Source: Brachionus plicatilis (Eukaryota; Rotifera; Eurotatoria; Ploima; Brachionidae). Taken from it: a stretch of 64,000 nucleotides of DNA. Below, piece by piece: positions 10,833-21,264 of this stretch (within the stretch, counting starts at the first letter, position 1; every line of letters begins with the position of its first letter). The notes beneath the pieces are model-generated. The model ran no database searches, had not been told where the DNA came from, and worked only from the letters and a program-made list of their open reading frames with translations. The stretch lies in assembly GCA_010279815.1 (NCBI GenBank), contig QEOQ01000121.1, positions 127,491 to 191,490 on the forward strand, in the 5' to 3' direction. The position numbers were made by a program, and so were the translations under genes.

Positions 10833-12047
10833 CTACTCATACTGAAATTCTTTTTCACCAAATAAATTATCAAATTCCGAGTCAAACTCTAAAAATTCTT
10901 TACTTTGGCGATCTAATTTAAGCTTTTCAATGACAGCATTATTAAAACCTACCAAATGTTGTCTTACCACTATTCGGCACCTTGACTTAAGTGTCATCAT
11001 TTTGTGTTTATTAAAAATTTTATTTACATCAGACAAAAAATTTTCCTTATATTTGGAACATTTTGATTCGAATAGAAACTCCAAAGCGAGAATGTCTTGC
11101 CGGGCGAGAAATCCGCTTAGAACTAGCGCTTCAATAAAATGAGGTAGAATTTTAGCAAGACAGTTTGCTTTCGGGTCCGAGGCAATACTTTCTACCAAAC
11201 AATACAGCGATGAAATAAAATTCAAAAATCCAATTTTATAGTTAAAACTAAATTTATATTTATATAAAGCAAAACAATTGCATAATACATTTTCCACTAA
11301 AAGCATTGTCTTGTAATTAGTATCGAAATAAGATTCGGGCTTAAGGCTATTTTTGAGTTTGAGCATCAAATCAAGGGTTTTTCTTGTGAAATTTTTCAGT
11401 TCACTTGGTTGAAATATTTCGAAAAAAAATTGCAACAAATAAATAGATAAACAATTAGGCATCAAATCCATTATTTGATCTGAGTTAAAAATTTTTAATT
11501 TATTTATTTGCAGATCAGCTTGAATGAGCATTTTTGAGTCCAAATATTTAATTTTACAAAAGGCCAATTCATCAAAGGGACACACAATCATGTTTTTTCG
11601 ATTTCGTTCAATTAAATGCAGCAAACAATCTTTTTTGTTTAAATGTATATCTTTGTCTTTAAACATCTCTGTCGAAGTCTCAATTAATAAGTTGATAAGG
11701 TTGGGAGGTAATTTTTCGAGTTGGTTTTCGTTTGGAAACTCGTTTAGTTTTTTAATGGTGGTAACTGATTTATCCGGATCATATTCGTTTGAAACATTTC
11801 CGTAGTGAATATCATCCTGACTGTTTTCCAATTCTGACTCATCCATATCTCCCATTGCTTGGTTGCAAATATTTTCAAAAAAAGTCTTGAATTTTTGGTC
11901 CAAAAGCAAGCGCTTTTTGGTCACATTAACTTCGTTCGTTGCTAAATGATCTTCTTGGACTTCCGGAACACTTTCTGCATTATCACTTTCATTTTTTGTC
12001 TCTGTTAAACTTTTCCCCAAGTCGTTCATTTTTCGCTTATTGTTCAT
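10833..12047 (-). CDS. SOCS-box-containing protein, otherwise unknown
   Basis: A single-exon 404-residue protein. The N-terminal ~75 residues are charged and low-complexity (acidic, Asn/Glu/Asp), with a basic MNNKRKM start. The middle is a long alpha-helical region without ankyrin, SH2, WD40 or SPRY signatures that I can see. The C-terminus has a SOCS-box-like stretch (LKSRCRIVVRQHL, then AVIEKLKLDRQSKEFLEF), resembling the elongin-BC-binding LxxxCRxxIRxxL box and degenerate cullin box of ASB proteins. If real, the protein would be a substrate receptor of a Cullin-5/elongin ubiquitin ligase. The substrate is unknown. It sits head to head with PRPF3. TATTTAAAG directly precedes the ATG and could be a splice acceptor. 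Confidence 0.7.
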   Translation of the reverse strand: MNNKRKMNDLGKSLTETKNESDNAESVPEVQEDHLATNEVNVTKKRLLLDQKFKTFFENICNQAMGDMDESELENSQDDIHYGNVSNEYDPDKSVTTIKKLNEFPNENQLEKLPPNLINLLIETSTEMFKDKDIHLNKKDCLLHLIERNRKNMIVCPFDELAFCKIKYLDSKMLIQADLQINKLKIFNSDQIMDLMPNCLSIYLLQFFFEIFQPSELKNFTRKTLDLMLKLKNSLKPESYFDTNYKTMLLVENVLCNCFALYKYKFSFNYKIGFLNFISSLYCLVESIASDPKANCLAKILPHFIEALVLSGFLARQDILALEFLFESKCSKYKENFLSDVNKIFNKHKMMTLKSRCRIVVRQHLVGFNNAVIEKLKLDRQSKEFLEFDSEFDNLFGEKEFQYE

Positions 12048-12049
12048 CT

Positions 12050-13636
12050 TTAAATAGATATTTAAATAAAAAACATGTTCAATTTAATTTTTCTTTAAAT
12101 TATAAAATTTTATTCATTTAAAAATTTTAATAAATAATACGACTTTGACCAGACTTTTGATCATAATTAATTAAAAAATACGATTTTTTAGGTACAAAAA
12201 TTATTCAATTTTATTTGAATTTAAATTAATAAAATCTAACTAGATGCTGTAAAAAAAAGCGGATGTTTTTTTTTACATTCCAGCTTTCGATATAATTAAA
12301 TTTTTTTACCTTTTTTATGAAGATTATTTGATAATTCTCAAAAACCAAAAATTTTTCAAAAAATGATCAATTATATAGATGCATTAAGGGCTAAGTAAAA
12401 CATAAACACCATCAAAATTGGATCATGTCATTGACGCTCTACAGTTTCAATTCTTTGACGTTCTAAAAAAAATTAATTTCTAAATTTAAATTAAATATAC
12501 AGTTTGATGTTTATGTAAGTCGTTAAAGTTCACAATAAAATATTGAGTCATTGCATAATAATTGAAAAAGCTCATGGAATAAAAGCCAAAATAAAGATGC
12601 CCTACAAATTCATTTTTTAATTTCTTTAGAGATAAACTTTTAGCTAACAATTTTATGAAAAAATGACGAATAAAATTTTTAAATTTTTTACCTCTAAAAT
12701 TAAAATAAATAAAGTTTAACGAAAAGTAAACTATGATTTTGTGCTTTCTATTTCTATTTTTGCCATAAGATTAAAATAATACTTAGACTCAATGAACTCT
12801 TAATGGTTGCATTAAATTTTTTTCAAAGCTTCATTTTCAATACGTATGAACCGAGCAGGTTTTGTTTTTCATTTTTCAAAAATTATTATTATAGTAAATT
12901 TTTAATTTCAAAGATTTTAAATAATTTATACACAATCAAAATTTTTCTGAAATTTAATATGGGAAACGATAGTTCTCATATGTTCCAAAAGTACGGAAGT
13001 GGCATCATTTTATTCGAATTTTACTGATTTCCATGAATATGCAAATATAAGTTAATCATTTATTAAAAATATTTTCCAATTTTCAAAGCATGTTTAGCAA
13101 ATAATGAACTAATGCTTGAATTTTTGGATAAAAAATTTCTTAAAGCAATGTTTTTAAAAAAAATTTTTAAATCTAAAAATACTAAAATAAAAATCAAATA
13201 TTGGATAAATTCTAAGGCTGTAGAAAAAATTTTAGATTTTTCTTAAATATTGAAAAAATTTTAGAAATTTAAATCAGAAAAAATCATTAAAAATGTTAGC
13301 TCCCAATTTTATTAATTTAGTTAATTTTATTTTCTAATTTTTGCCAATATTCCGCCAAGAATATTATAAGCTTTTTTTTATCTTATTAAAAAAATCTTAA
13401 TGATAAAATGTATTTATTTTGATTTAAATTATTTGATGATTTGGCAACACCCGATAATTATCGAAGAAAATCGGAGCATCAGAACAAATGTTAAATATAT
13501 TTTGAAAGTTTACAATAAAAAAATTTATAATTTTACTAAAAATTTCAGCATTAACTTTTTTATTTTAAAATTTACTGAGCAAAATATAACAAATTTAACA
13601 TTTAGAAATTAAAAAGTGATTTTTTTGGACATCGAA
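12050..13636. other. Divergent promoter region, SOCS-box gene and PRPF3
   Basis: 1.6 kb of AT-rich sequence between two head-to-head genes. I looked for missing upstream PRPF3 exons (its PWI domain) and found none. Open frames at 12803-13027 and 13400-13612 are low-complexity and have no recognisable domain. Confidence 0.4.
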
Positions 13637-16600
13637 ATGTCTAACCCAGTGGAGGTAATGTCCAAGCACAGAAGATCCAAATAAAGTCTAGAAAAAAATT
13701 ATTTTTAAAATTAAAAGGTATCCCAAATAATTGCAAATGCCAAAAAATCAATTGAAGAAAAAAAAGCCCAACTTGGACTCACCAAGATAGGTGTAATTAA
13801 TTTTTTTTTGTTAAAAATTTTTTTTTCTAAATTGACTTTAAAAGGATAATAAAAAAGATGCCTTGATTGCCCTAAAGGCGAGAATCGCCGCCTCTGTAGC
13901 CAATGTTCAGGCTAAAAGCTATCTTGATAACACACAAATATCAATGCCGCGAACTTTGCCTGAACAGCTTATGCAAAAGCAACAAAATATGGAAGAACGT
14001 GACAGATCTTTGAATTTAATTATTGATTCTGAGGGACGAACTGTTGATAAGCGAACCGGCGAAGTAGTCCTTATGCAAACACCAATGCCCACTTTGAAAG
14101 CGAACATCAAGACCCAGAAAAGAGATTACAGAACAGCCATGGGTGGAGATAAAAAAGATTTTTCGAGTGGCCTTACTTCAACTGTTTCTGGGGTTTCAAG
14201 TGTTTTGGAAGCGAAACTTGGTGACAAAAAGTCTGAAGGAGAAAAGGAAATGGCTGAAAGTTTCTATGACAATCGACTTAAATTCAAAACAAAAGAACGC
14301 GGCAAAAGAAAACTAGTCTTTAATGAAAAAGGAAAATATCTTGACATAGCCAACAAGTTAAGAGCCAAATCGAAACTTCTTTTGCTCCAAAAAGAAATAG
14401 CCTCAATATCTAAAAAAACTGGCATTTCAAATGAATCAAAACTTGCACTGATTCAACCAAAGCGAACAACTGTAAGTCGGCATATTAAAATTTTAAATCT
14501 TATGTTAACTTTTTTCCATTCTAATTCCTGTACATAGTTGCTAGAGCCAAATAGGTACATAGCAGAGAAATACCAGATAATATATCTTTAAGTTTACAAA
14601 GAAACTGATATTATTAAAGTAAAAGATTATTAAATTCATTTTTAAATTTCAGAAAGAAGTTATTCCTAATATTGAATGGTGGGACTTCGCAGTGCTCAAT
14701 GAAATGAAGTAAGTTTTATTCTTTTTTTATTTGGTAACAAAAATTTAAAAATTTATTGAATTTTAAGAAATATATCTCAAAAATTTTAAATTGACTAAAA
14801 AATTTTTAAAAAATGTATTTTATTAAAAGAAGAATTACTTTTATTTTTTTATTTTTGAATGATTTCGAATTCATGTTGACTAATTCAATTTGATACGAAT
14901 CGATTTTGCAATTTCTGAAGTAAAACCATCTTGTGAATAATCTTGTGATTATTTACCTTTTAGTATCGCTGGGTTAACAAAGCTCTTATTTTATTTTTTG
15001 ATTTTATATTTTTTAAATTCGATTGAATTGGAATGTTCATAACGAATGTGTTAAAGTGCACTTTAACGCAGTCGTTATTCTTCAAAAAATGAACAAATAA
15101 AATTTTTTTCTTATACATATTTTTCAATTTATTTAAATAAATAATTTGGATGTGAAATCCAGGGCAGTTCCGAGCGGCTATAGCCCTCTTTTCAGTCCCC
15201 CTGTTAGATGGCATGGCTCAGTGTCTCTTGGTTTGCAGTAAAATCAATTATTTCATTGGCAATTAATTCGTGATCACATCTTGATTTTAAAAATTTAATA
15301 AACAGGGCGTTTGCTCTTTGATCGATTTTTTCGATTTTTAAAGACTTGTGGATAGTGTCTAAACTTGTTTTAAGTGGGAAAATTTTTATAATCCTGATTA
15401 TTTTGATCTGGAAGATCTGAAGGTCTTTTTTGATTCTTTGGGTGCCACATTGCAGAATGATAAAACAATAATCAAAAACAGATGTTATTAAAGATTTGTA
15501 AAGAGTCTTGTTTAAAGCAATTGACTTCCTCCATCTAAATCCTTTAATTTTTCGATGGATGTTGACTTTTGGCGAGACCTTTTTATAATTTCGTTGAAAT
15601 GAGAATTGTATTTTAGCTTTGGATCAAGCTTAATGCCAAGAAAGGTCGGCGTAGGTTCGAGAGCAATTTCTTGGTTTTCAATTTTGAATTTTATTGATAG
15701 GATATTTTTCAATAGGATATATTTGTTGCATCATTTTCTAAATTAAAAATAAAAGTGTTAGAAATTAAAATTAGAATAGGATTTAAAAAAAATTAAGATA
15801 AAATTTTTTATGATATACTACTAATTCTGAATAAAGAGTATAAAATTATTGACAATTATTCTGCCAGTTTGTTAAATGATCAAAATAAAACAAATTACTC
15901 TAAATTCTTGGTTTAAAATAATTGTTCATGAAAATACAAAAAAACATTGTTTAATTTCAATCTAAATTTTAAAATAAGCCTTTCTTTTTTTGAAGAATCA
16001 AATTTTTATCATTGGACACAAGGAAAGGACTTAGTTCAGTTCCAAATTATCCGGGTTCATCAGAATTATATTTTAATTAATAAATAGAATAAATTTTTGG
16101 TTTTAAAAAGTGTAAAAAGGTTGGCGTGTTAATAATGTTTTTATAAATTCAGAAAGCAAAAAATTTTTTCAAAGAAAGGAAATATTTTATTTTCGCAATT
16201 TAAGCAATCATCTAAAATATTTCCTTGATTTCAAAAACGATAAATAAAAGTAGAATTTTCTCAAGAAATTTATTGATTTAAATTTGATATTTGGTATATA
16301 TTTTAAAATTCAAGTTAAATGAATTATTTAATTTTAGTTAATTATTATCATTAATTACCTAAATTAAACTTTAGGTTCAGTTTCAAATTAGTTTTATTTT
16401 AGTTACAGTTGTATGGAAGCATTGAACGATCAACAGTTGCGAGAAAAAATAAGAATAAATCGTTTGATAGAGCATCCAGTTCAAATGAAGCCACCAACTC
16501 ATTCGGACAGAAAAGTTGCTCCTGCAGTGATGCTTACTAAAAAAGAAAGAAAAAAACTTAGGAGACAGAATCGAGCTGAGTTGTTAAAAGAAGATCAAGA

Positions 16601-17359
16601 AAAAATTCGCCTCGGTCTGATCCCGCCACCCGAACCAAAGGTAAAAATTTCAAATTTGATGAGAGTTTTGGGGACTGAAGCCGTACAAGATCCTACTAAA
16701 GTTGAAGAATATGTCAGAAATCAAATGGCAAAGAGACAAAAGTAATTTAAAAATTAAATATAAATTTTAAATTTTAATTATTCTTAAAATATAAATCAAA
16801 GGATGATAAAAAATATAAATTTCAAAAATTTAAATTTTTTTTTTCAAGGCTTCACGAAGAACACAATGCCTCGCGAAAATTAACTGATGCCGAAAGAGCT
16901 GCAAAAAAAAAGCGAAAATTAATGGAAAACACATCATTAATTGTAAATGTATCTGTTTACAGAGTAAGGGATCTCAGTGACCCAGCAGTTAAATTCAAAT
17001 TGGAAGCAAATTGTAATCAATTGCACATGACAGGTGCTGTCTTGCTGTACAAAAATTTGAACCTTGTAGTTGTCGAAGGTGGCCCCAAGCAGCAAAGAAA
17101 ATTTAAGCGTCTAATGCTTAATCGAATTAAATGGGCCGAAACAAATAGTAGAATAAAAGACGATGACGAATCGACCAGAGAAAAGAACACTTGCTCTCTT
17201 GTTTGGGAAGGAACTGTAAAAACCCGAAGTTTTGGTCCGATGATTTTCAAAATGTGTCCTACAATTACTTTTGCCCGTGATTTTTTGAAAAAACTCGGAA
17301 TAGAACACTATTGGGACAAGGCTCAAAGTGATGTTATAATACAACAGTCTGATTTTTAA
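13637..17359 (+). CDS. PRPF3: U4/U6 small nuclear ribonucleoprotein Prp3
   Basis: PRPF3 is a U4/U6 snRNP protein of the spliceosomal tri-snRNP. Six exons with consistent phases: 13637-13654, 13718-13790, 13858-14471, 14653-14708, 16403-16741 and 16849-17359, giving 536 residues. Conserved blocks are [42 protein letters not shown], then [60 protein letters not shown] and the C-terminal DUF1115-type domain ([53 protein letters not shown]). The start at MSNPVE is the only one consistent with the exon chain, but it leaves the protein without the N-terminal PWI domain of animal orthologues (human is about 680 aa). Intron 4 (1.7 kb) holds an antisense LINE fragment. An AATAAA lies at 17378-17383. 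Confidence 0.93.
15200..15740 (-). mobile_element. LINE reverse-transcriptase C-terminal fragment (family B)
   Basis: Inside PRPF3 intron 4, antisense to the gene. The reading frame at 15512-15712 contains [20 protein letters not shown], typical of the region after the RT palm in jockey/CR1-type LINEs. A second frame to its left continues with [19 protein letters not shown] and downstream LINE-like sequence. It is frameshifted and truncated. It differs clearly in sequence from family A. Confidence 0.75.
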
Positions 17360-17377
17360 GCTCATTTTTTTGTTATA

Positions 17378-17408
17378 AATAAAAATTAAAACATTCAAAA
17401 AATTTATT
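17378..17408. promoter_or_regulatory. Facing polyadenylation signals of PRPF3 and DRC8
   Basis: AATAAA on the plus strand at 17378-17383 follows the PRPF3 stop by about 20 nt, and AATAAA on the minus strand at 17403-17408 follows the DRC8 stop by about 55 nt. With cleavage 10-30 nt downstream, the two 3' UTRs would overlap. Confidence 0.5.
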
Positions 17409-17461
17409 TGAAAATTTTTGGTAAATATTTTTTAAATAATAAACATTACACTAAAAAAATG

Positions 17462-18602
17462 TTAATCTTTTGTATCCTCAACTACTAAATCATTAATATA
17501 ATACTTGTACAAAATGTGCGGATTGTCCGCTTGACTAGCAGGATCTGCAAACGCAGTACACGTTTGAAGCATTTCGTTCATTTCTTCAGTGTTGAATGGC
17601 TCGCCTTAAAAATAAATCTTTGAATAAAATAAATTAAAAAAAATAATTGACTTCATTCTTGTTCGCTCATAAAAAATAATTATTTGATAACAAGTTTAAT
17701 CATTTATACATTTAGCTTAATTAAATATGGAATGTTTTTTATGATTTTCCTTTTCCTTTATCAATCATAAAAGCCTGGAAAACTTGCGTCAATCTTTTAG
17801 GTCTTTGATTAGGTTAAAAAAATTCTCCTTGGTGCTAAAAAGAGAAACCAAAAGACTAAAAATTCGCCAAAAAATTTAAAAAAAAAAAGAATCCTTATTA
17901 AGGATTTTTCATTTAATTACTCTAAAAAAATTCAAAAGAGAACAAAATTGAATTATGAAATCATTTAAAAAATTGAAGCAAAACCTTCGCTAGTCATAAG
18001 ATGTACTAAATCTTCTTTTGTATAATATCCTTTATTTTCAGTATCAAGAACTTGAAGGGCTTTGTATAATTTATTCTCGTTTGCAGGCTTGAATCTAAAT
18101 TTTAAATTTAAAAAAAAAACTTGAACTTTTGTGAATTTTTATTTTTTATTTTTGTACTTTTTATTTAAAAGTACATCAGTCATTACGGCTACGAATTTCT
18201 CATATTTTATCACATCGCTGTTATCTCCATCTTCCATCTTTAATTAGATAGAATTAACAGGCATATATTTAATAAAATTTGATAATTTACTTCTGTCACT
18301 AAATCACGCATTTCCCCTTGAGTTGGAACCAAATTCAGACTGTGAATAATGGTTGGAACTTCTCTTAATTAAAACTGTTTATTAAATACACATGCTAGAC
18401 TGAATAAATTACTTTGCATCAACAGATCTCGTCTTGTCTCCATCGAAAACGTCAAAAGCTTCAGTCAATTTTTTTTGTATTTGAGCCACAATTTGTTCTA
18501 AAATTGAGCAAAGGGTTGCATTTTGGTTCCGCTCAAAAAATCATCAGAAATCTGGTTACCTGCTTCATCTTTTATCTCAGGTTTCGATGTTGATTCAGTC
18601 AT
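17462..18602 (-). CDS. EFCAB2: Dynein regulatory complex subunit 8 (EFCAB2)
   Basis: DRC8 is a calmodulin-like subunit of the nexin-dynein regulatory complex, which links axonemal doublets and tunes ciliary dynein. Six exons with agreeing phases: 18560-18602, 18413-18497, 18291-18363, 18158-18237, 17985-18094 and 17462-17604, giving 177 residues. EF-hand units are visible as KKLTEAFDVFDGDKTRSVDA, then VPTIIHSLNLVPTQGEMRDL, YEKFVAVMTDVLLNKKYK, and in the second lobe LYKALQVLDTENKGYYTKED, LVHLMTSEGEPFNTEEMNEM and the C-terminal YKYYINDLVVEDTKD. These match EFCAB2 block by block (EGEPF is diagnostic). Calcium-ligand positions in hand 1 are imperfect, as is usual in this family. It is tail to tail with PRPF3 (102 bp between stop codons) and divergent from TOGARAM1. 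Confidence 0.92.
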
Positions 18603-19579
18603 TTTGTAAATTTTTTTGGATTATTATTAAAATTTAATTCAGAAAATTACCTTTTAAGAATAAAAGTATTTAAAATAATTAATAGAAAAGCTTAAGTATC
18701 TAAGTAACGTGAACACATAAAATCAAGACTAATTGAGAAAAGTCCTCCATTAGGAATGAAAATAATTTCGACTAGAAAAATTCCTAAAACAAATAAGTTC
18801 AAGTAAAAGAAGTTAACAAAAAAAACTTTTCCACTTTTTTATTATTTCTACGACCGAAATGTATTTATCTAAAATTTGAATTTTAAATTTTATTTTTATT
18901 TTATTTAGGAGCTTAAATTACCTTTCCGATTGTTTATATTTTATATGAACTAAAGAAAATGTTTTCGTTGAACAGTTTAGTTATTGGGTTTCGAATCTAA
19001 ATTTAATTTTTGTTTTTTTTATATTATTGTATTCATTAAATGAAAATTTTTGTTCAATAGTATCAAAATTTAGAGTTGGCATGAAAATGCGATTTTTACA
19101 GTTCGGTTTGATTTAAATAAAATATTGAAGCATGGATTTGAGATCATTTTAAATTTTTATTTTGTCAATATTCTTTGATAATTAACTCAATAATCAAATA
19201 TTCATATAGAATAGGTATTAATTTGGAATAGGTATTCATCATTTACGGCAAATAAAATTGGGTCAAATATCTCAAATTTTCAATTGAATTTAGATAAACA
19301 GGATCTAGGTTAAAATTAAAATTAAAATTCAAACCAATTTAAATTTGAATTGACATAATTTTTATCACCTTTCGTTTTTCTTTATGAAATGTGCTAAAAG
19401 CTATTAGACATTTTGGTAAAACTCAACTCAGGCAAATTATTTATCGATTAAGATTTGAAATATTTTTAAAAAAGTTTACATTTTATTGCATAATTATTAC
19501 AAATTAATCAGCATTTCTGAAAAATGACCAATTTTAACTAAACACTATACAAATGATAGGTTACTTTAAAGTTTTAATT

Positions 19580-19866
19580 TTAAAAGTAAAAATAAAGGTT
19601 GTCCATAAAAATACTTCTTACATATAAGAGTACGTTAAGAAGTATATTTTCAATCGTAGTCTTTTTTCTACCAAGTTTTGGCCTCAACATAATTAAATTT
19701 AGACCTTTGGTAAGCACTTACACACTTTTAACAAAGTTGCTCCTAAAATGTTCGTTCTCCTCAGCGTTTTCAGAGAATATTTTTATAAGTGCATAATCAT
19801 CTTTTATTTGCTTATTTGAGTCTAATATTTGACCGATTTCAAAATCAATAATTTTGAAATTCTTAA
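19580..19866 (-). pseudogene. Coding remnant with one in-frame stop, unknown family
   Basis: On the minus strand a single frame reads about 47 residues of balanced, charged sequence (NFKIIDFEIGQILDSNKQIK, later IFSENAEENEHFRSNFVKSV). It then hits one TAA and continues in the same frame with LTKGLNLIMLRPKLGRKKTT and IENILLNVLLYVRSIFM to a second stop. TAAGTG after the first part could alternatively be a donor. The residue composition is coding-like, unlike the AT-rich surroundings. It may be a transposon or gene relic. I do not recognise the family. Confidence 0.4.
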
Positions 19867-20699
19867 AAGAATTTTTTATTTTATAATTTTTTTTTATGAA
19901 AAAATAGAATAAATAATAAATGTTATGGTAAATAATTTTTTTTGGATTATTAATTTTTTCATAATCAATACAGGTTATGAAAATTCAGTAATCTAATTTT
20001 TTATTTAGCAATATTGGTGAAAAAATAATAAATTTCCAATTGTTAATGGTATAACTTTGAAGAAAACCAATTATCCGATTTACTTTGTATAAAATAAAGC
20101 AAATAAGTGTACAAGATAGACTAGCTACAGTCTTTGATTGAAAATAAAGACAGCTAAGCTCAAAAATTAATGCGTTTTTTTTAATAAAATTTATCTCAAA
20201 GTTTACCTTTAAATAACGTCATGCTAAACACAATCTTTTTATTTAATGTAATAAAAATGAAATGCAAAACGATAATGAGAGAGATTTTTTCCAAAACTTA
20301 GGTGAATTAATTGTCATTTGATTCAAGTGTTTAAATGACTGGTCGATTTTATTCAAAATTTATTGCTTAATAAATATTTTTGTATTTTTTAAGGAGATCA
20401 AATATTAATGCTTGAAGGTAAATTAACTTCAGATTGAATGTCTAAATTTGCCAAACACAATCAAAACCGTAAAATTGTTACACGAGGCGCTTTAAAGCCA
20501 AGAAAAACTTGCTTGATTGTTTTGTTGTTGTTAGTTTTAATTTAGCTACAAATTGTTTTGGTCGATAGTACGAATTTATGATCAAGTTAACTTCAGCTAG
20601 ACTTTTAGGCAATTAGATGAGAGAAATGCACTAGTCTCCATTTAGCTTTAAACTTGTTCATTTTGATTTTAGCTAATAATTTTATGAAAATTAAAATCG

Positions 20700-20713
20700 G
20701 TTTCCATGGCAAC
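20700..20713. promoter_or_regulatory. RFX X-box between two ciliary genes
   Basis: GTTTCCATGGCAAC is a near-perfect inverted RFX site (consensus GTNNCC, 0-3 nt, GGNAAC). It lies 551 bp upstream of the TOGARAM1 ATG and about 2.1 kb upstream of the DRC8 ATG. RFX factors control ciliary genes in animals, and both flanking genes are ciliary. Confidence 0.7.
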
Positions 20714-21264
20714 ACAGAAATTTTCAATAGAGCAACTAGAATCAATTAAATTTCTAAGTAATTTTTATAATTTTGCAAGAGCTAAGGCCTATAGCCGAAA
20801 AATCCTAAGCACTCTCTTTCTGGTTGTGCGTTCAATTTCTTATTATTAATTACATAAAATAATTAAAAGCAAGAAAAGATTTCAAATAGACTTGAAGTTG
20901 GTTGGTTGCTTAATTTTCACAAAATTTTAATTTAATTTATTTTTCAAGATTTTCTTCTTTGATTTTTGTTCATTTTTAATCCAAATTTTTTTGTTGTTGC
21001 TCAGTTGACACACTTGCCAATTCACCTGCCTCTCATTTGAACAGATTCGCTATGTTATTTTTAGTTCGAGAGATTCCATTTAGATGATGTAATCTGCTAA
21101 ATTAAATATTGAGAATTAAAACAACTTTAGGGTATCGCTGACTTAATTATGGTTGCCTCTTTTTTTTATTTGGCATCAAAATTAAAAAAAAATAATTGGC
21201 TTTGTCATAATTTAGATTTTGAAACAATGCTAACAATCTAGACTCTGATCGATTAATTAATGAC

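Larger units (their letters stand above)
18603..21264. other. Divergent intergenic region, DRC8 and TOGARAM1
   Basis: 2.66 kb between the start codons of two ciliary genes pointing away from each other. It contains an RFX X-box (20700-20713) and an antisense pseudogene fragment (19580-19866). The rest is AT-rich with no gene seen. Confidence 0.5.

Noticed and set aside
12803..13612. Two open frames upstream of PRPF3 as candidate PWI exons
   Set aside because: Phe/Ile/Asn/Lys-rich, no PWI motif and no phase-matching donor into 13718.
15140..15240. GC-richer patch as a tRNA gene
   Set aside because: No cloverleaf pairing or conserved A/B boxes; it continues the LINE fragment on the minus strand.
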